Below, piece after piece: positions 9,139 through 18,595 of a stretch of DNA of 64,000 bases (positions within the stretch are counted from its first letter, which is position 1; every line of letters starts with the position of its first letter). This DNA is from SIAQ01 sp964484265. Lineage in GTDB: Bacteria; Planctomycetota; Planctomycetia; Gemmatales; Gemmataceae. The stretch spans positions 1 through 64,000 of the forward strand of contig CAZAFH010000014.1 of NCBI GenBank assembly GCA_964484265.1, in the 5' to 3' direction. The notes below the pieces were generated by a model. It ran no database searches. It was not told where the DNA came from and saw only the letters and a list, made by a program, of their open reading frames with translations. Both the position numbers and the translations under genes were made by a program.

Positions 9139-9381
9139 TTAGTTGGCGCGATCTAGAATTCTTTGCACCGCAACTGCGTCTCCAGCGCGGCCAAGATTGA
9201 CAATTCCAATCTCTGGCTCGCCATTCAGGGAAATCGCGTCCTCGTCGACCAGATAATGGACATTGTGCCGATCAAGAAGAAGGCGCAAATCATCCAGTTG
9301 CGTGACAGGAACCATTATATACGGCCCTGCATTTCCGTCAGTTGAGACGAGGAGTTGTTGCTTTGTTGAAACGTCTTTCAT
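9139..9381 (-). CDS. Small orphan protein, possible partner of HEPN protein
   Basis: The ATG at 9381 (complement) has an excellent GGAGG 8 nt upstream, better than the ATG five codons earlier. The 80-residue product contains GPYIMVPVTQLDDLRLLLDR, then HYLVDEDAISLNG and IVNLGRAGDAVAVQRILD. This compact alpha/beta layout recurs in planctomycete orphan genes; its function is not known to me. Its position directly before the HEPN gene fits the antitoxin-first order of toxin-antitoxin pairs, but no DNA-binding motif is evident. Confidence 0.6.
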   Translation of the reverse strand: MKDVSTKQQLLVSTDGNAGPYIMVPVTQLDDLRLLLDRHNVHYLVDEDAISLNGEPEIGIVNLGRAGDAVAVQRILDRAN

Positions 9382-9662
9382 GCTAGTATCCTCCATCGAA
9401 TATTATACGCGAAACGGTGGCTAGGTTCGACCAACCAGCGAAAATGGCGATACCGATCCGGTGTGCATGCACGGAATGTTGCGTGAATTCCGGCCAACAG
9501 ATTGTAACTCCAGTCTGAATCGCAATAAGTAATGTCGTAGAAGCGAATTGTTCAATAACTATTGATCCGTAGAATCGCCACCTTTTTTATTTTTTTCCCC
9601 GCGCTACGCCGACAGCGAAACGGTGCTTAGTCTATTAGCAACACCCTCGCGGAGTACGTCGC

Positions 9663-10208
9663 TTGAACATCGATCGCTTTCGCAGTTACCTCCTGCTGCT
9701 GGCCCAGATGAAACTCGATCGCAAGCTGCGCGGCAAGCTCGATGCGTCCGACATCGTGCAGCAGACCATGCTCGAAGCGCATCAGGCCGTCGCTTCCTTT
9801 CACGGCGAGGACTCGGCGGCCCAGGCGGCGTGGCTGCGACAGATCCTCGCACGCAACCTCGCCAATGCCGTCCGCGACCTGACCCGCGGCAAGCGCGACG
9901 TTCGCAAGGAGCAATCGCTGCAAGCCGACCTCGACAACTCCGCCTCGCAACTGGAAGGCTGGCTGGCCGATCCGCAATCCTCGCCCAGCCAGAAGGCGGA
10001 ACGCCACGAGCGCGCCCTACAACTCGCCGAGGCGCTGACGCAACTGCCCGACGCCCAGCGTGATGCCGTCGTCCTTCGGCACTTTCAGGGCCTGCCGATC
10101 GCGGAGATTGCCGAGCAACTCGGATGTACGACCGCCGCCGTCACGGGTCTTCTGCAACGTGGTCTAAAAAATTTGCGAAAATCGTTAGGTGAATGGGAGA
10201 AGCAATGA
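9663..10208 (+). CDS. ECF-type RNA polymerase sigma factor
   Basis: The TTG start at 9663 has GGAG at 9651-9654. The 181-residue protein shows region 2 (LDASDIVQQTMLEAHQAV then AWLRQILARNLANAVRDL) and region 4 (LPDAQRDAVVLRHFQGLPIA, EIAEQLGCTTAAVTGLLQRG). This is the sigma subfamily that planctomycetes keep next to Ser/Thr kinases. Its stop overlaps the kinase start as ATGA, so the two are translationally coupled, which suggests that the kinase controls this sigma factor by phosphorylation. Confidence 0.9.
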   Translation: MNIDRFRSYLLLLAQMKLDRKLRGKLDASDIVQQTMLEAHQAVASFHGEDSAAQAAWLRQILARNLANAVRDLTRGKRDVRKEQSLQADLDNSASQLEGWLADPQSSPSQKAERHERALQLAEALTQLPDAQRDAVVLRHFQGLPIAEIAEQLGCTTAAVTGLLQRGLKNLRKSLGEWEKQ

Positions 10209-13200
10209 CCGAATCCTCACGCGAAAAACTGCTCGAAGCGATCCTGCACAGCTACCTTCAAGCGGTCGATGCAGGGCAAAATCCGGATCGTGAGGAGCTG
10301 CTTCAACGGCATCCCGAAATCGCGGACGAGCTGCGCGGCTTCTTTGCCGACCAGTCGCGCATGGATCGCCTGGCGAAGTCGCTGAAGACGGCCGCATACG
10401 TCACCAGTCGTCCTCAGCCGGCGTTTCAGGCGCCGACGCCAGCGGAACTGGCTGATAAGTTTCCGCAACTCGAAATCCTCGAATTGCTCGGCCAGGGCGG
10501 CATGGGCGCGGTGTACAAAGCGAGGCAAAAAGGCCTGGATCGCGATGTCGCATTGAAGATTCTACCGCCGGACGCTGGCGGCAATGCGTCGTTCGCCGAG
10601 CGGTTTTCGCGTGAAGCCAAGGCGCTCGCCAAGCTTAGCCATCCGAATATCGTTACCGTCTTCGAGTTCGGCCAAACCAGCGATGGGTTGTGCTACTTCG
10701 TCATGGAATACATCGACGGCGTCAATCTTCGCCAGGCGCTGCGGGCAGGCAAAATGTCGCCGAAAGAGGCGCTGGCGATCGTGCCGCAGATTTGCGATGC
10801 CCTGCAATTCGCGCACGACGAGGGCATCGTCCATCGCGACATCAAGCCGGAGAATGTGCTGCTCGACAAAAAGGGCCGCGTGAAGATCGCCGACTTCGGC
10901 TTGGCGAAACTGCTGGGCGGGAGTGACGTTGATCCATCCTTGACCGGCACGCAACAAGTCATGGGCACGCTGCGCTACATGGCGCCGGAGCAGATGGAAG
11001 GCTCGAAACTCGTCGATCACCGGGCCGACATCTATTCGCTGGGCGTGGTGTTCTATGAACTATTGACGGGCGAGGTGCCGATGGGTCGATTCGCTCCGCC
11101 GTCGAAGAAGGTGCAGATCGACGTTCGGCTCGATGAGGTCGTGCTGCGAGCGCTGGAGCGCGAACCGGAGCAACGCTGGCAGCAGGCGAGCGACGTCAAG
11201 ACGGAGATGGCAGCGATAACGTCAAATTCCGATGTTAATCGGCAGAAGGAGGAATCGCCCTCGCAGCAGGAACTGGAAGCACAGGTTATCGAGTTGCTTC
11301 GCCAAGACAAGCTCGCCGCGGCCATCAAGCTTTTTGCCGATGTACGAAAGGTATCGCTGGGCAAAGCACGCGAAGCCGTGAATACGATTGGCAACCTTCA
11401 CGGGATCGAACGCCCGAACGCATTGACGCAGCGATATGCCGGCCAGATCGCCATTCTTTCGCTGGCATTGGCCGTTTTTCTCGTTTGGCTGCCTCAGCGT
11501 GATAATCCTGGCCTGCTGGATGGGGTTGCCAGCGCCGGCGCGATTATCGTGTACCTCGGCTGGTTGGCGGGAATCTGGATCACGGTTCGCCGAAATCGCC
11601 AGGGGCAGGCGACGATTTCATTTGGGCGATGGACGACGGTCGGCGTGGCGTTTCTGATTTCGCTGATCGCCCTGCTCTGTTACAATTTGCCGTATTGGAA
11701 TCTGCCCCCCAATCCGGCGCCGTGGATCGCCGGCGGTTGCTTTCTTGCGTTGAATTTTTCCATGGCAATGTGGGCGACCGCGTTTTCGCTTCGTGCATGG
11801 TGGCAAGCAGAAATAAGCCCGGAACGCAGAGTTCGCGGACCCGCAATCGGCATGATCGTAATTGCTAGCCTGGGAGCGGGAGTCTGTCTCGTTGGAGCGA
11901 TTGTGACGGGCGTTTACCTGTGGGCAGGCAACACGGGCCCTAACTCCGAACCGGTGTTGCGGGCAATCCTTGTAGCGAGCCTGGTGGGTTTGCCGATCCG
12001 CATCGCCACGGTCTACGGAGCCATTTCGCTACTCGGCTTGCGTGGTCGCGGTTGGGCCCTCACTTCCAGCGTATTGATGATCTTGCCGACCGATCCGCTG
12101 GCGATTTTCGGGATACCGCTCGGGTTGTGGGCGCTGCTCACCTTGCTTCGCGCAGATGTAAGCGCCATACTTTCGCAACGCGAATCTTCGCCAAACAGCG
12201 GTGCGTCTTCGCCTTCGAAACCTGTCGGCACGCCGCTCAAGAACATCCGCTTTCTGGCCGACGAATCGTGCGACGTGGGCCAGCAGGCGAACTTCCACTT
12301 TCTCGCTCTCGGCTATCGCCTGATCGAACAAGGTCCGGGCCGATGGACTTTTGAACGCGGCAGTTGGCTGGCGGGCTTATGGGCGACCAACATTCGCGAT
12401 CTCTACACTCGGCTCACCGTGCAGATCATCCCGGCGCCGGAGCAGAAGCAATGGGTCAGCTGCGACTGGTCGGTCAAAACCTGGCAATCCATCATCACGC
12501 GGTGGGATATTCGAAAACTCGACGAGGAAGGCGAAGGCTTCCGCCTGCTACTTGGCGGCGTGAAACCCGCCGAGACGGTGGAAGAAGAAAAACAGGCGGA
12601 AACGAGTGGCGCAAACCGAGCGGTGATAACGCGGTTTCTGGCAGCCGCATTTCTCGTTGGCATGGTCTTCCTCGGCGTCAACGCAACGATCGGCTTCGCC
12701 GAGGCGGCGGCGTGGGCGTCGCTCGCCTGGCTTGCAGTCCACGGCTTGCTCTTTCTCTGGTTGCCGCGCAGCACCGCTCGGCCCGCACTGCTGACATCGT
12801 GGACGCTCGCCTGTGCCGCGGTGTATTGCACGCTGTGGCTGCCGACGCACAATGGGCCGCATTCATCAACCTGGGCGAGCGCGCTTGGTTACTTCGATCG
12901 CCATTATTGGCCCTACGAAGGCAAGGCGAAGTGCGTGGTGACGTTAACTCCAAAGCACGAACTAATCCGCAGAATCACCATCACCAACGAACGCGAAATT
13001 CGCCGCGATGGCTACGCCTCGCGCGGCGTCATCAACTGGACGGGACCCGGCTGGGCAGGCGAGCGAACTCGCGACGATTTCTCGATCTTCATGGAACACG
13101 CGCGAGGCCACATCTCGATACTGGAGGTTGATTCCAAAGGATTTCTCCATCGCTATGCAGGATCCGCCTTGCGGTGGCCGCATGATCGACCGTTAACAGT

Positions 13201-15280
13201 CGGCGACCTGGAGGACTGGGTACTGAAAGATCCGAATCAACCTGCCAATCGTGTCGTGCCCAAGGGTGAAGAATCGCTGCGAAAACAGTGCGAAGCTCTG
13301 ATGAACTTGATTCGCCTGGCAAAGAGCGACGATGACGCGGCCGGCGGCTGGAAAGGTGAACAAAAGCCGGTGGGCTACCTCGCGTTTTTCGTGGGCCGCG
13401 AGGAACTGGATGCGAACGCGAAAGGCACGCCGTTTCTGTGGGCGGATTACGTCGGCACGCACGAATCTTCCTTCGCTCCTGTAGTGTCCATCCTCTACGT
13501 CGGCGTGCCGATAATGCTCGCGCTTTGGCTGGGCGGACTGCTTGTCATTCAACTGCTGAATCGAGCATCATCGTCGGCGTGGTCCGAGAGTTGGCGTGCC
13601 CTGCCGGCAGGCGTTCGACTTGCCGTTCACGTTCCGCTCGTCCTGTTCTACCTGGCGAGCGTGTGGTGTTTGTTCGGTTACAATTTTTCGATCAGCAGGT
13701 CTCCGGACAATCCAGCGACATCGGCACATTATTTCGCCATCGGGAACCCTGGGCCTTGGTTCGTGCGCCAGACCACGGCCGGCACCGCGACCATCTCAGT
13801 TCATCTATTCACCGGGTCCGTGCTGGCGGGAATCCTTGGCCTCGCCGCATTGTGGGCGATGCGCCGGCTTGAAGTTGCCGAGCGTGGCAAGGTTCACTCC
13901 CTGCGCTGGCATTATGGTCTTTGGATCTTCATGCTGCTGCTCGCAGTGGGGATGGGCATCTTTTCGTCCGTAATGCATGACCGAAAGCAGGCCGTGCCCA
14001 AGGACGCGCCACCTGCAAATCCAGCCGAAAACGACCACAAGGCAGCGCGCGGCGTCTGCGAGCAATTCCTTCAGGCGATCGTTGACAACCAACTCCCAGC
14101 CGCGCTTCTGCTCACCACGCCACAGTTCAAAGCGATGGCGGCCAAGGCCAACGATCACCCCAACGCCGCCGACCCGGTCTGGAATGGACTCAACCGCCTG
14201 ATCGTTGGCCCGCCCGTGCTCGGCGAACCTTCTTTCCCCAAGTTCACGCAATGGAAACTCGAAAAAGTCACGGGCTCAGCAAATGAAGTTTATTGCAAGG
14301 GCCAATTGCTTGCCGATCGCCATCTTGGCGCGTTCGACATCACCGTCATCAAGCCAGACTCCGAGCCTGGTTGGCGCGTTCACTTCATGACCGTCCGGCG
14401 CAGCTTCAGGCCCGGCGAATACCCGTTCTGGGATCACGAAGAAACAATCGCCGCCTACGCCAAACGTGCTGGACTAGCGCCCGCCGAATCGCTCGATCTG
14501 GGCAAGGGCGTCAAACTCGAATTGGCTCTCATCCCCGCCGGCATGTTCGTCATGGGCGCCGCCGACAATGAAGCCAAGGCCGACGAACTCGTCGATACGA
14601 AATGGGAGTTGCCTCGGCGAATCGTCGTGCACAAGCGCCCCTTCTACATGGGCAAGTACGAGGTGACGCAATCACAATGGCTCGCCGTCATGGGCAAGGC
14701 GCCGAAGTTTCGCTTGACCTTTGAAGCCGAAAAAGATCCCAAAAAATTCGGCAACCACCCAGCGGAAGACATGACCTTTGCCGAATGCAACGACTTCTGC
14801 AAACAAGCATCGGCCCTGACAAAACGCGCGATCCGCCTGCCCAGCGAAGCCGAGTGGGAGTACGCGTGCCGGGCGGGAACGACGACCTACTTCTTCTTTG
14901 GCGATGAGACACAAAAGAAAGTAAAGGGCAACCTCTCGAATTTCGTGCTCAAGGAATACCTGCAATTCGGAGCCAAGGCGCCCTACGAAGTCGGCACGCG
15001 CAGGCCGAACCCCTGGGGCCTGTACGACCTGCTCGGCAACGTCGCGGAGCGAGTCGCGGATGTCGAACACCTCGACTACCAAGGCGCTCCCACCGACGGC
15101 AGCGCGTGGACCACCGGCGGCGATCCGAGCAGAACTGTCGTTCGCGGCGGCAGCTGGGAAGACGCCGGCCCGCTCCACTGCCGCTCTGCCGCTCGTTGCA
15201 ATTTTCCCTCAGTGAACCTGCATTCCAACACGCTCGGCCTGCGCGTCGTCGTTGAGGTGGATCACCCGAAAGGGAAATAA
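10205..15280 (+). CDS. Giant membrane Ser/Thr kinase with formylglycine-enzyme domain
   Basis: The ATG at 10205 forms an ATGA overlap with the sigma gene and follows GGGAGA. The 1,691-residue protein has, in order: a helical N-terminus; a Hanks-type kinase with GQGGMG (96-101), catalytic Lys (118), HRDIKPEN (210-217), DFG (230-232) and APE (260-262); a short segment (about 360-398) with VRKVSLGKAREAVNTI, like the C-terminal fold of ribosomal L7/L12; hydrophobic clusters (about 409-655, 808-885 and 1096-1255); soluble regions between them; and a C-terminal FGE-sulfatase/SUMF1 fold (about 1438-1688) with FVMGAADNE, YEVTQSQWLAVMG, RLPSEAEWEYACRAGTTTYF and VRGGSWEDA. Known kinase/FGE fusions are much shorter. 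All kinase active-site residues are present. Confidence 0.9.
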   Translation: MTESSREKLLEAILHSYLQAVDAGQNPDREELLQRHPEIADELRGFFADQSRMDRLAKSLKTAAYVTSRPQPAFQAPTPAELADKFPQLEILELLGQGGMGAVYKARQKGLDRDVALKILPPDAGGNASFAERFSREAKALAKLSHPNIVTVFEFGQTSDGLCYFVMEYIDGVNLRQALRAGKMSPKEALAIVPQICDALQFAHDEGIVHRDIKPENVLLDKKGRVKIADFGLAKLLGGSDVDPSLTGTQQVMGTLRYMAPEQMEGSKLVDHRADIYSLGVVFYELLTGEVPMGRFAPPSKKVQIDVRLDEVVLRALEREPEQRWQQASDVKTEMAAITSNSDVNRQKEESPSQQELEAQVIELLRQDKLAAAIKLFADVRKVSLGKAREAVNTIGNLHGIERPNALTQRYAGQIAILSLALAVFLVWLPQRDNPGLLDGVASAGAIIVYLGWLAGIWITVRRNRQGQATISFGRWTTVGVAFLISLIALLCYNLPYWNLPPNPAPWIAGGCFLALNFSMAMWATAFSLRAWWQAEISPERRVRGPAIGMIVIASLGAGVCLVGAIVTGVYLWAGNTGPNSEPVLRAILVASLVGLPIRIATVYGAISLLGLRGRGWALTSSVLMILPTDPLAIFGIPLGLWALLTLLRADVSAILSQRESSPNSGASSPSKPVGTPLKNIRFLADESCDVGQQANFHFLALGYRLIEQGPGRWTFERGSWLAGLWATNIRDLYTRLTVQIIPAPEQKQWVSCDWSVKTWQSIITRWDIRKLDEEGEGFRLLLGGVKPAETVEEEKQAETSGANRAVITRFLAAAFLVGMVFLGVNATIGFAEAAAWASLAWLAVHGLLFLWLPRSTARPALLTSWTLACAAVYCTLWLPTHNGPHSSTWASALGYFDRHYWPYEGKAKCVVTLTPKHELIRRITITNEREIRRDGYASRGVINWTGPGWAGERTRDDFSIFMEHARGHISILEVDSKGFLHRYAGSALRWPHDRPLTVGDLEDWVLKDPNQPANRVVPKGEESLRKQCEALMNLIRLAKSDDDAAGGWKGEQKPVGYLAFFVGREELDANAKGTPFLWADYVGTHESSFAPVVSILYVGVPIMLALWLGGLLVIQLLNRASSSAWSESWRALPAGVRLAVHVPLVLFYLASVWCLFGYNFSISRSPDNPATSAHYFAIGNPGPWFVRQTTAGTATISVHLFTGSVLAGILGLAALWAMRRLEVAERGKVHSLRWHYGLWIFMLLLAVGMGIFSSVMHDRKQAVPKDAPPANPAENDHKAARGVCEQFLQAIVDNQLPAALLLTTPQFKAMAAKANDHPNAADPVWNGLNRLIVGPPVLGEPSFPKFTQWKLEKVTGSANEVYCKGQLLADRHLGAFDITVIKPDSEPGWRVHFMTVRRSFRPGEYPFWDHEETIAAYAKRAGLAPAESLDLGKGVKLELALIPAGMFVMGAADNEAKADELVDTKWELPRRIVVHKRPFYMGKYEVTQSQWLAVMGKAPKFRLTFEAEKDPKKFGNHPAEDMTFAECNDFCKQASALTKRAIRLPSEAEWEYACRAGTTTYFFFGDETQKKVKGNLSNFVLKEYLQFGAKAPYEVGTRRPNPWGLYDLLGNVAERVADVEHLDYQGAPTDGSAWTTGGDPSRTVVRGGSWEDAGPLHCRSAARCNFPSVNLHSNTLGLRVVVEVDHPKGK

Positions 15281-15322
15281 CGAACCAACCGCATCACAGC
15301 CGCCGCGTCCGTTGTCGAAAGG

Positions 15323-15514
15323 ATGATGCAACGCGAAGAGCCTTCGCCTTTTCGCGCCTGGGAAGCGTTTCCGGAACGAACAACCTGGGAATCCGAACCG
15401 ATCCTCTATGTTGGCTCCCCAGTAATGCTCGCGATCTGGATTGTGGTCCTTCTTGTTCTTATCCGAGTGCGGCCAATTCAGCGGGAACCAAATCCTTCAG
15501 CCGCCATCCCATGA
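15323..15514 (+). pseudogene. Decayed fragment related to the upstream kinase
   Basis: The 63-residue frame contains EPILYVGSPVMLAIWIVVLL, which aligns with SILYVGVPIMLALWLGGLL in the upstream kinase (nucleotides around 13488), and DNA identity is also visible (ATCCTCTA-GT-GG, TAATGCTCGCG). Nothing else of a kinase is present, so this looks like a leftover of a second copy. Confidence 0.5.
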
Positions 15515-15745
15515 CTGAGCTATCGATCGCGGCTTGCATCCGTCCGTCAGGTGATCCTTGACTTTGGTTTGGAGTTGTCCAGTGAGCCTGCCGTTTTCTC
15601 TAGCGTCATATCGGAACTCGCGGCAATGCCGTTAGCAATCCAACCAACTCTGTGACTTCGCGCACTTGAATATTGGAAGGTCGTGGTGGAAATCTTCGGC
15701 CTTTCGTTCTGTCGGCAAGTTCGTAAAATCAAATCACTGACTATC

Positions 15746-15775
15746 GGCTCGGTGAAGGAACCGAGCCTTCTTTGT
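15746..15775 (+). terminator. Rho-independent terminator-like hairpin
   Basis: GGCTCGGT (15746-15753) and ACCGAGCC (15760-15767) pair in a perfect 8-bp stem with a 6-nt loop followed by TTCTTTGTT. It lies 27 nt before a tiny basic ORF, so it could end upstream transcription or act as an attenuator for that ORF. Confidence 0.6.
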
Positions 15776-15801
15776 TGAAACCATAATTGGGTGAACCAGA
15801 T

Positions 15802-15915
15802 ATGATGCGCAAGAAAACGCTGCGAACCGCTGCCAAACGACGTCGCAAAGCCTACAACCACAAATCGCCCTGGCGCCGCAAAAAGTGCGACCGCCGCAAA
15901 CACGGAAACGCCTGA
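15802..15915 (+). CDS. Tiny highly basic protein (37 aa), possible ribosome-associated
   Basis: The frame codes for 37 residues, of which about 20 are Lys, Arg or His (MMRKKTLRTAAKRRRKAY then SPWRRKKCDRRKHGNA). Composition is like the smallest ribosomal proteins or the bacterial COX24/AURKAIP1-like family, but I cannot assign it. The ribosome site is weak (GGGTGA about 8 nt upstream). A terminator-like hairpin precedes it, and the convergent permease gene ends 55 nt downstream. It could also be a chance frame. Confidence 0.4.
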   Translation: MMRKKTLRTAAKRRRKAYNHKSPWRRKKCDRRKHGNA

Positions 15916-15970
15916 GCTTGCGCGCCACAAAATCGCCCAGTGCACGACTTTCGTCGCGCATTGGGCAAGC

Positions 15971-17350
15971 TCAAGCCACTTTCGAGAACACCTCGGACAC
16001 CTTCACCTCGCGCGCAGACCATGCCGGGAGGATGCTGCCCGCGAAGGACGCCAGCGAACCGATCGCCAAGCCCCAGAAAAGCGACGCTTCAGGAATGCGG
16101 AAGACCGGGAAAAAGGCGATGCGGAACGGAATCCCACCCCACTTCAAATTGAAGAACAAATACGTTGTCAGCGCGGCGGCGAATCCGGCGATCGCGCCAA
16201 TCAGCATTGCCTCGCCAAGCACGAGCATCAGCACCTGGTTCGGGCTGTAGCCGAGCACCTTCATCACCGCCATCTCCATTCGGCGTTCGCGCACGGTGAT
16301 GCTGATCGCATTGGCCATCACCAGCGACATGACGACCATCATGCCAGGCACGAGCAGGTACTTCATCGCCAGCAGCAGATCCTTGTACGCATCGAGAAAC
16401 GAGCTGATGCCGGACGACGCAGTCTCGACTTTCACGGAAGGATCCTTGAGGTACGGCGAGTTTTCGAGCATGTTGCCCACGCGATCGAATTGCTCGCGAT
16501 CGGAGACGCGAATCCAGATGAGGTTGAGGTTCTTGACCGCCAGCGGATGGGCGGCATTGTTCTTGTTCTTATAGTCATCGAACAGCCGATAGAAATACTC
16601 GTTGTTCATGATGGCGCTCTGGTTATAGCGCCCATCGGGCAGCACGCCGACAATCTCAAATTCGACGTTGTCGATGCCCTTGTAGTTGATGCTCGCAAGC
16701 TTGAATCGTTCGCCCACGCGCTTGTTGATCGTCTGCATTTTCTCCGATCCCATCAAGCAGCCGCGCAGATTGTTCTTGAGTGCGTCGATCAGCTTTGGGT
16801 CGATATCGCCGAGGTCGTCCATCATGGGCATGATGTGATCGGGATTCATGGCAAAGAAAAAGACCAGATTCTCCGGCGAGCGCTTGTTTGGATCCAGCGA
16901 TCCGCCGAAGAACGACCACGACATGAAATCCTTTTGCGCATAATACTTGGGCTTGCCATTTTCCTGAAGCTCAGGCAGAAGGCTCGTCGACGTCGGGTCG
17001 AGGTATTTGGCATACGCCGACGGGAGCTGACTGGGAATCTGCCAGCGCTCGGTGACGATGATTTTCAGGTCCTTCGCACGTTCTCGGGTCGCAAGATCGA
17101 TGAAATAGATGACCGTCCAGATAGTCGTAATCATGAACGCCAGCACGGCAATCGCCATGGCCGTCAGCACCGTACGCACGATATGCCGGCGAAGATTCTT
17201 CAGCCCGAGCATGAACAGCTTCGGCTTCGTGGCGACATAGACGACGCCCGCGATAATGACGACGACGCCGATCAACCCCGCCGTGAGATTGACGTAGTCG
17301 TTAAACATCTCAAAGAGAAACTTGCTCAGCCATTCCTGAACCGGTTGCAT
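15971..17350 (-). CDS. FtsX/MacB-type ABC transporter permease
   Basis: The 459-residue protein has a membrane segment at residues 20-40, a second at about 60-88, a large extracytoplasmic domain (about 90-330) and three further segments at the C-terminus (LLVPGMMVVMSLVMANAIS, VLGEAMLIGAIAGFAAAL, EASLFWGLAIGSLASFAGS), ending with PAWSAREVKVSEVFSKVA. This is the topology of FtsX-domain permeases that work with LolD/MacB ATPases and HlyD adaptors in export. The matching ATPase (21274-21981) and adaptor (20118-21155) lie upstream on the same strand but are separated from it by three metabolic genes. GAGA about 6 nt before the ATG serves as ribosome site. Confidence 0.85.
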   Translation of the reverse strand: MQPVQEWLSKFLFEMFNDYVNLTAGLIGVVVIIAGVVYVATKPKLFMLGLKNLRRHIVRTVLTAMAIAVLAFMITTIWTVIYFIDLATRERAKDLKIIVTERWQIPSQLPSAYAKYLDPTSTSLLPELQENGKPKYYAQKDFMSWSFFGGSLDPNKRSPENLVFFFAMNPDHIMPMMDDLGDIDPKLIDALKNNLRGCLMGSEKMQTINKRVGERFKLASINYKGIDNVEFEIVGVLPDGRYNQSAIMNNEYFYRLFDDYKNKNNAAHPLAVKNLNLIWIRVSDREQFDRVGNMLENSPYLKDPSVKVETASSGISSFLDAYKDLLLAMKYLLVPGMMVVMSLVMANAISITVRERRMEMAVMKVLGYSPNQVLMLVLGEAMLIGAIAGFAAALTTYLFFNLKWGGIPFRIAFFPVFRIPEASLFWGLAIGSLASFAGSILPAWSAREVKVSEVFSKVA

Positions 17351-17437
17351 GATCTAGTCTCTTTACCCACAATACCGTTCAACGGGATCAATCTAACAAA
17401 ATCCGAACATTTGCCGTAACAAAGGCCCGTAAATCTA

Positions 17438-17547
17438 ACCACAGATAACACGAAATGCCACGGATGGGAGCGAAAATGAAACCTGGTAATTCAATTGGCA
17501 TCCCATTTTTCCTGCATTTATCCGTGTCCATTCGTGTTATCCGTGGT
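17438..17547. repeat. Long imperfect inverted repeat in the minus-strand gene run
   Basis: ACCACAGATAACACGAAATG (from 17438) and CATTCGTGTTATCCGTGGT (to 17547) are imperfect reverse complements about 27 nt long. The element lies between mch and the permease gene and could reduce readthrough between them. Confidence 0.6.
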
Positions 17548-17590
17548 AAAAAACGATTCTCAATTGAACATTATTGCAATCAAATGGTCA

Positions 17591-18544
17591 TCAAAAAAAC
17601 GATTGCTGCAACACTTCCGCACGCGTCCTGCCGAACGCGAACGCTCGGCCGGTCGTAAGGTTGCAGAACACGATCTCCGCGGGACTGAACAGCATCGGGT
17701 CGATCTTGTAGAAATCGTGATTGTACCGCGCGAAGATCGACGCGAACGGCTCGCCATAATCCGCCGACGCACTCGCGGGAACTTTTGGCCCGATCTCCGC
17801 GAGTTGTTCGTCGGACGTCTGCACCCAGATCGTCACCCGTCCGCCGTACAGAATCGCGTCATTGGTTCGGCCAATGGCAACAAGCTCGTCCTTGGCGACG
17901 GGCGGCAGCGGCGCGGAGCCGAACCCGGAAACCACCTGGTTCAGATCGAATTTCAGCTCGTGCAGTTTGTGCAACGCCGTCTCGAGCGAACGAGCCACGA
18001 CTTGCAGGTTGCCCGCCTGACTGGCCGCAGGCGCGACGAGCAGCGTCAGCTTGTTCGCGGGCACTTTCAATTCCGCGGAAAGGTAGTCGATAACCGCATC
18101 ATCGGGCAGCTTGCGAGATTCGAGCGTACCGACGGCAACGGGCGCCTGTTCCTTGCCAGGAATGTGCGAGAAAATTTCCTCGGTCCCGCGCGCGGCACGC
18201 ATCGGGCCGGATCCCATCGCGAAATATTTACCAACCGTGATCGCCCAGCCGGCGTATTGCGACGCCATGCAGGCGAGCACGGGATTGTCGCTACTGACGG
18301 TGACCTGCGGGCAGCCAATGCCGGCCACATCCCCAGGCACGAGACCTACCTCCGCCTGGCCAGCGAGCGAGAGACGCGCCAGCGTCAACCCGGCTTGCAA
18401 TCCGCCTGGCGTCTTGACGCCGCAATCGATGACGCGTGCTCCGCCGGCGGTCGTCTGCACGTTCAGCCTCAGGGCGGCCGCTGAATTGGCGGCGAAATCA
18501 GCGAGCCGAGCGGCTCTTTCATTCAGTGTCGGCGTTGTGCTCAC
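17591..18544 (-). CDS. mch: Methenyltetrahydromethanopterin cyclohydrolase
   Basis: Mch hydrolyses methenyl-tetrahydromethanopterin to N5-formyl-H4MPT (EC 3.5.4.27) in the methanopterin-linked C1 pathway found in methylotrophs, archaea and many planctomycetes. The 317-residue length is normal. Conserved stretches include VIDCGVKTPGGLQAGLTLA, VSSDNPVLACMASQYAGW, YFAMGSGPMRAARG and FGSAPLPPVAKDELVAIGRT. It starts with GTG at 18544 (complement), with AAGGA 8 nt before. An ATP-grasp gene ends 51 nt upstream. Other genes of the pathway are not in the window. Confidence 0.95.
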   Translation of the reverse strand: MSTTPTLNERAARLADFAANSAAALRLNVQTTAGGARVIDCGVKTPGGLQAGLTLARLSLAGQAEVGLVPGDVAGIGCPQVTVSSDNPVLACMASQYAGWAITVGKYFAMGSGPMRAARGTEEIFSHIPGKEQAPVAVGTLESRKLPDDAVIDYLSAELKVPANKLTLLVAPAASQAGNLQVVARSLETALHKLHELKFDLNQVVSGFGSAPLPPVAKDELVAIGRTNDAILYGGRVTIWVQTSDEQLAEIGPKVPASASADYGEPFASIFARYNHDFYKIDPMLFSPAEIVFCNLTTGRAFAFGRTRAEVLQQSFF

Positions 18545-18595
18545 GTCTTTGGTCCTTGGGGTTTCGTTCGTGGTCTTTCGTCATGGATGGTTTTA

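Noticed and set aside
16490..17419. A 309-codon plus-strand frame
   Set aside because: It is antisense to the FtsX permease, whose membrane and domain pattern is convincing; the antisense product is an Asp/His-rich string with no fold.
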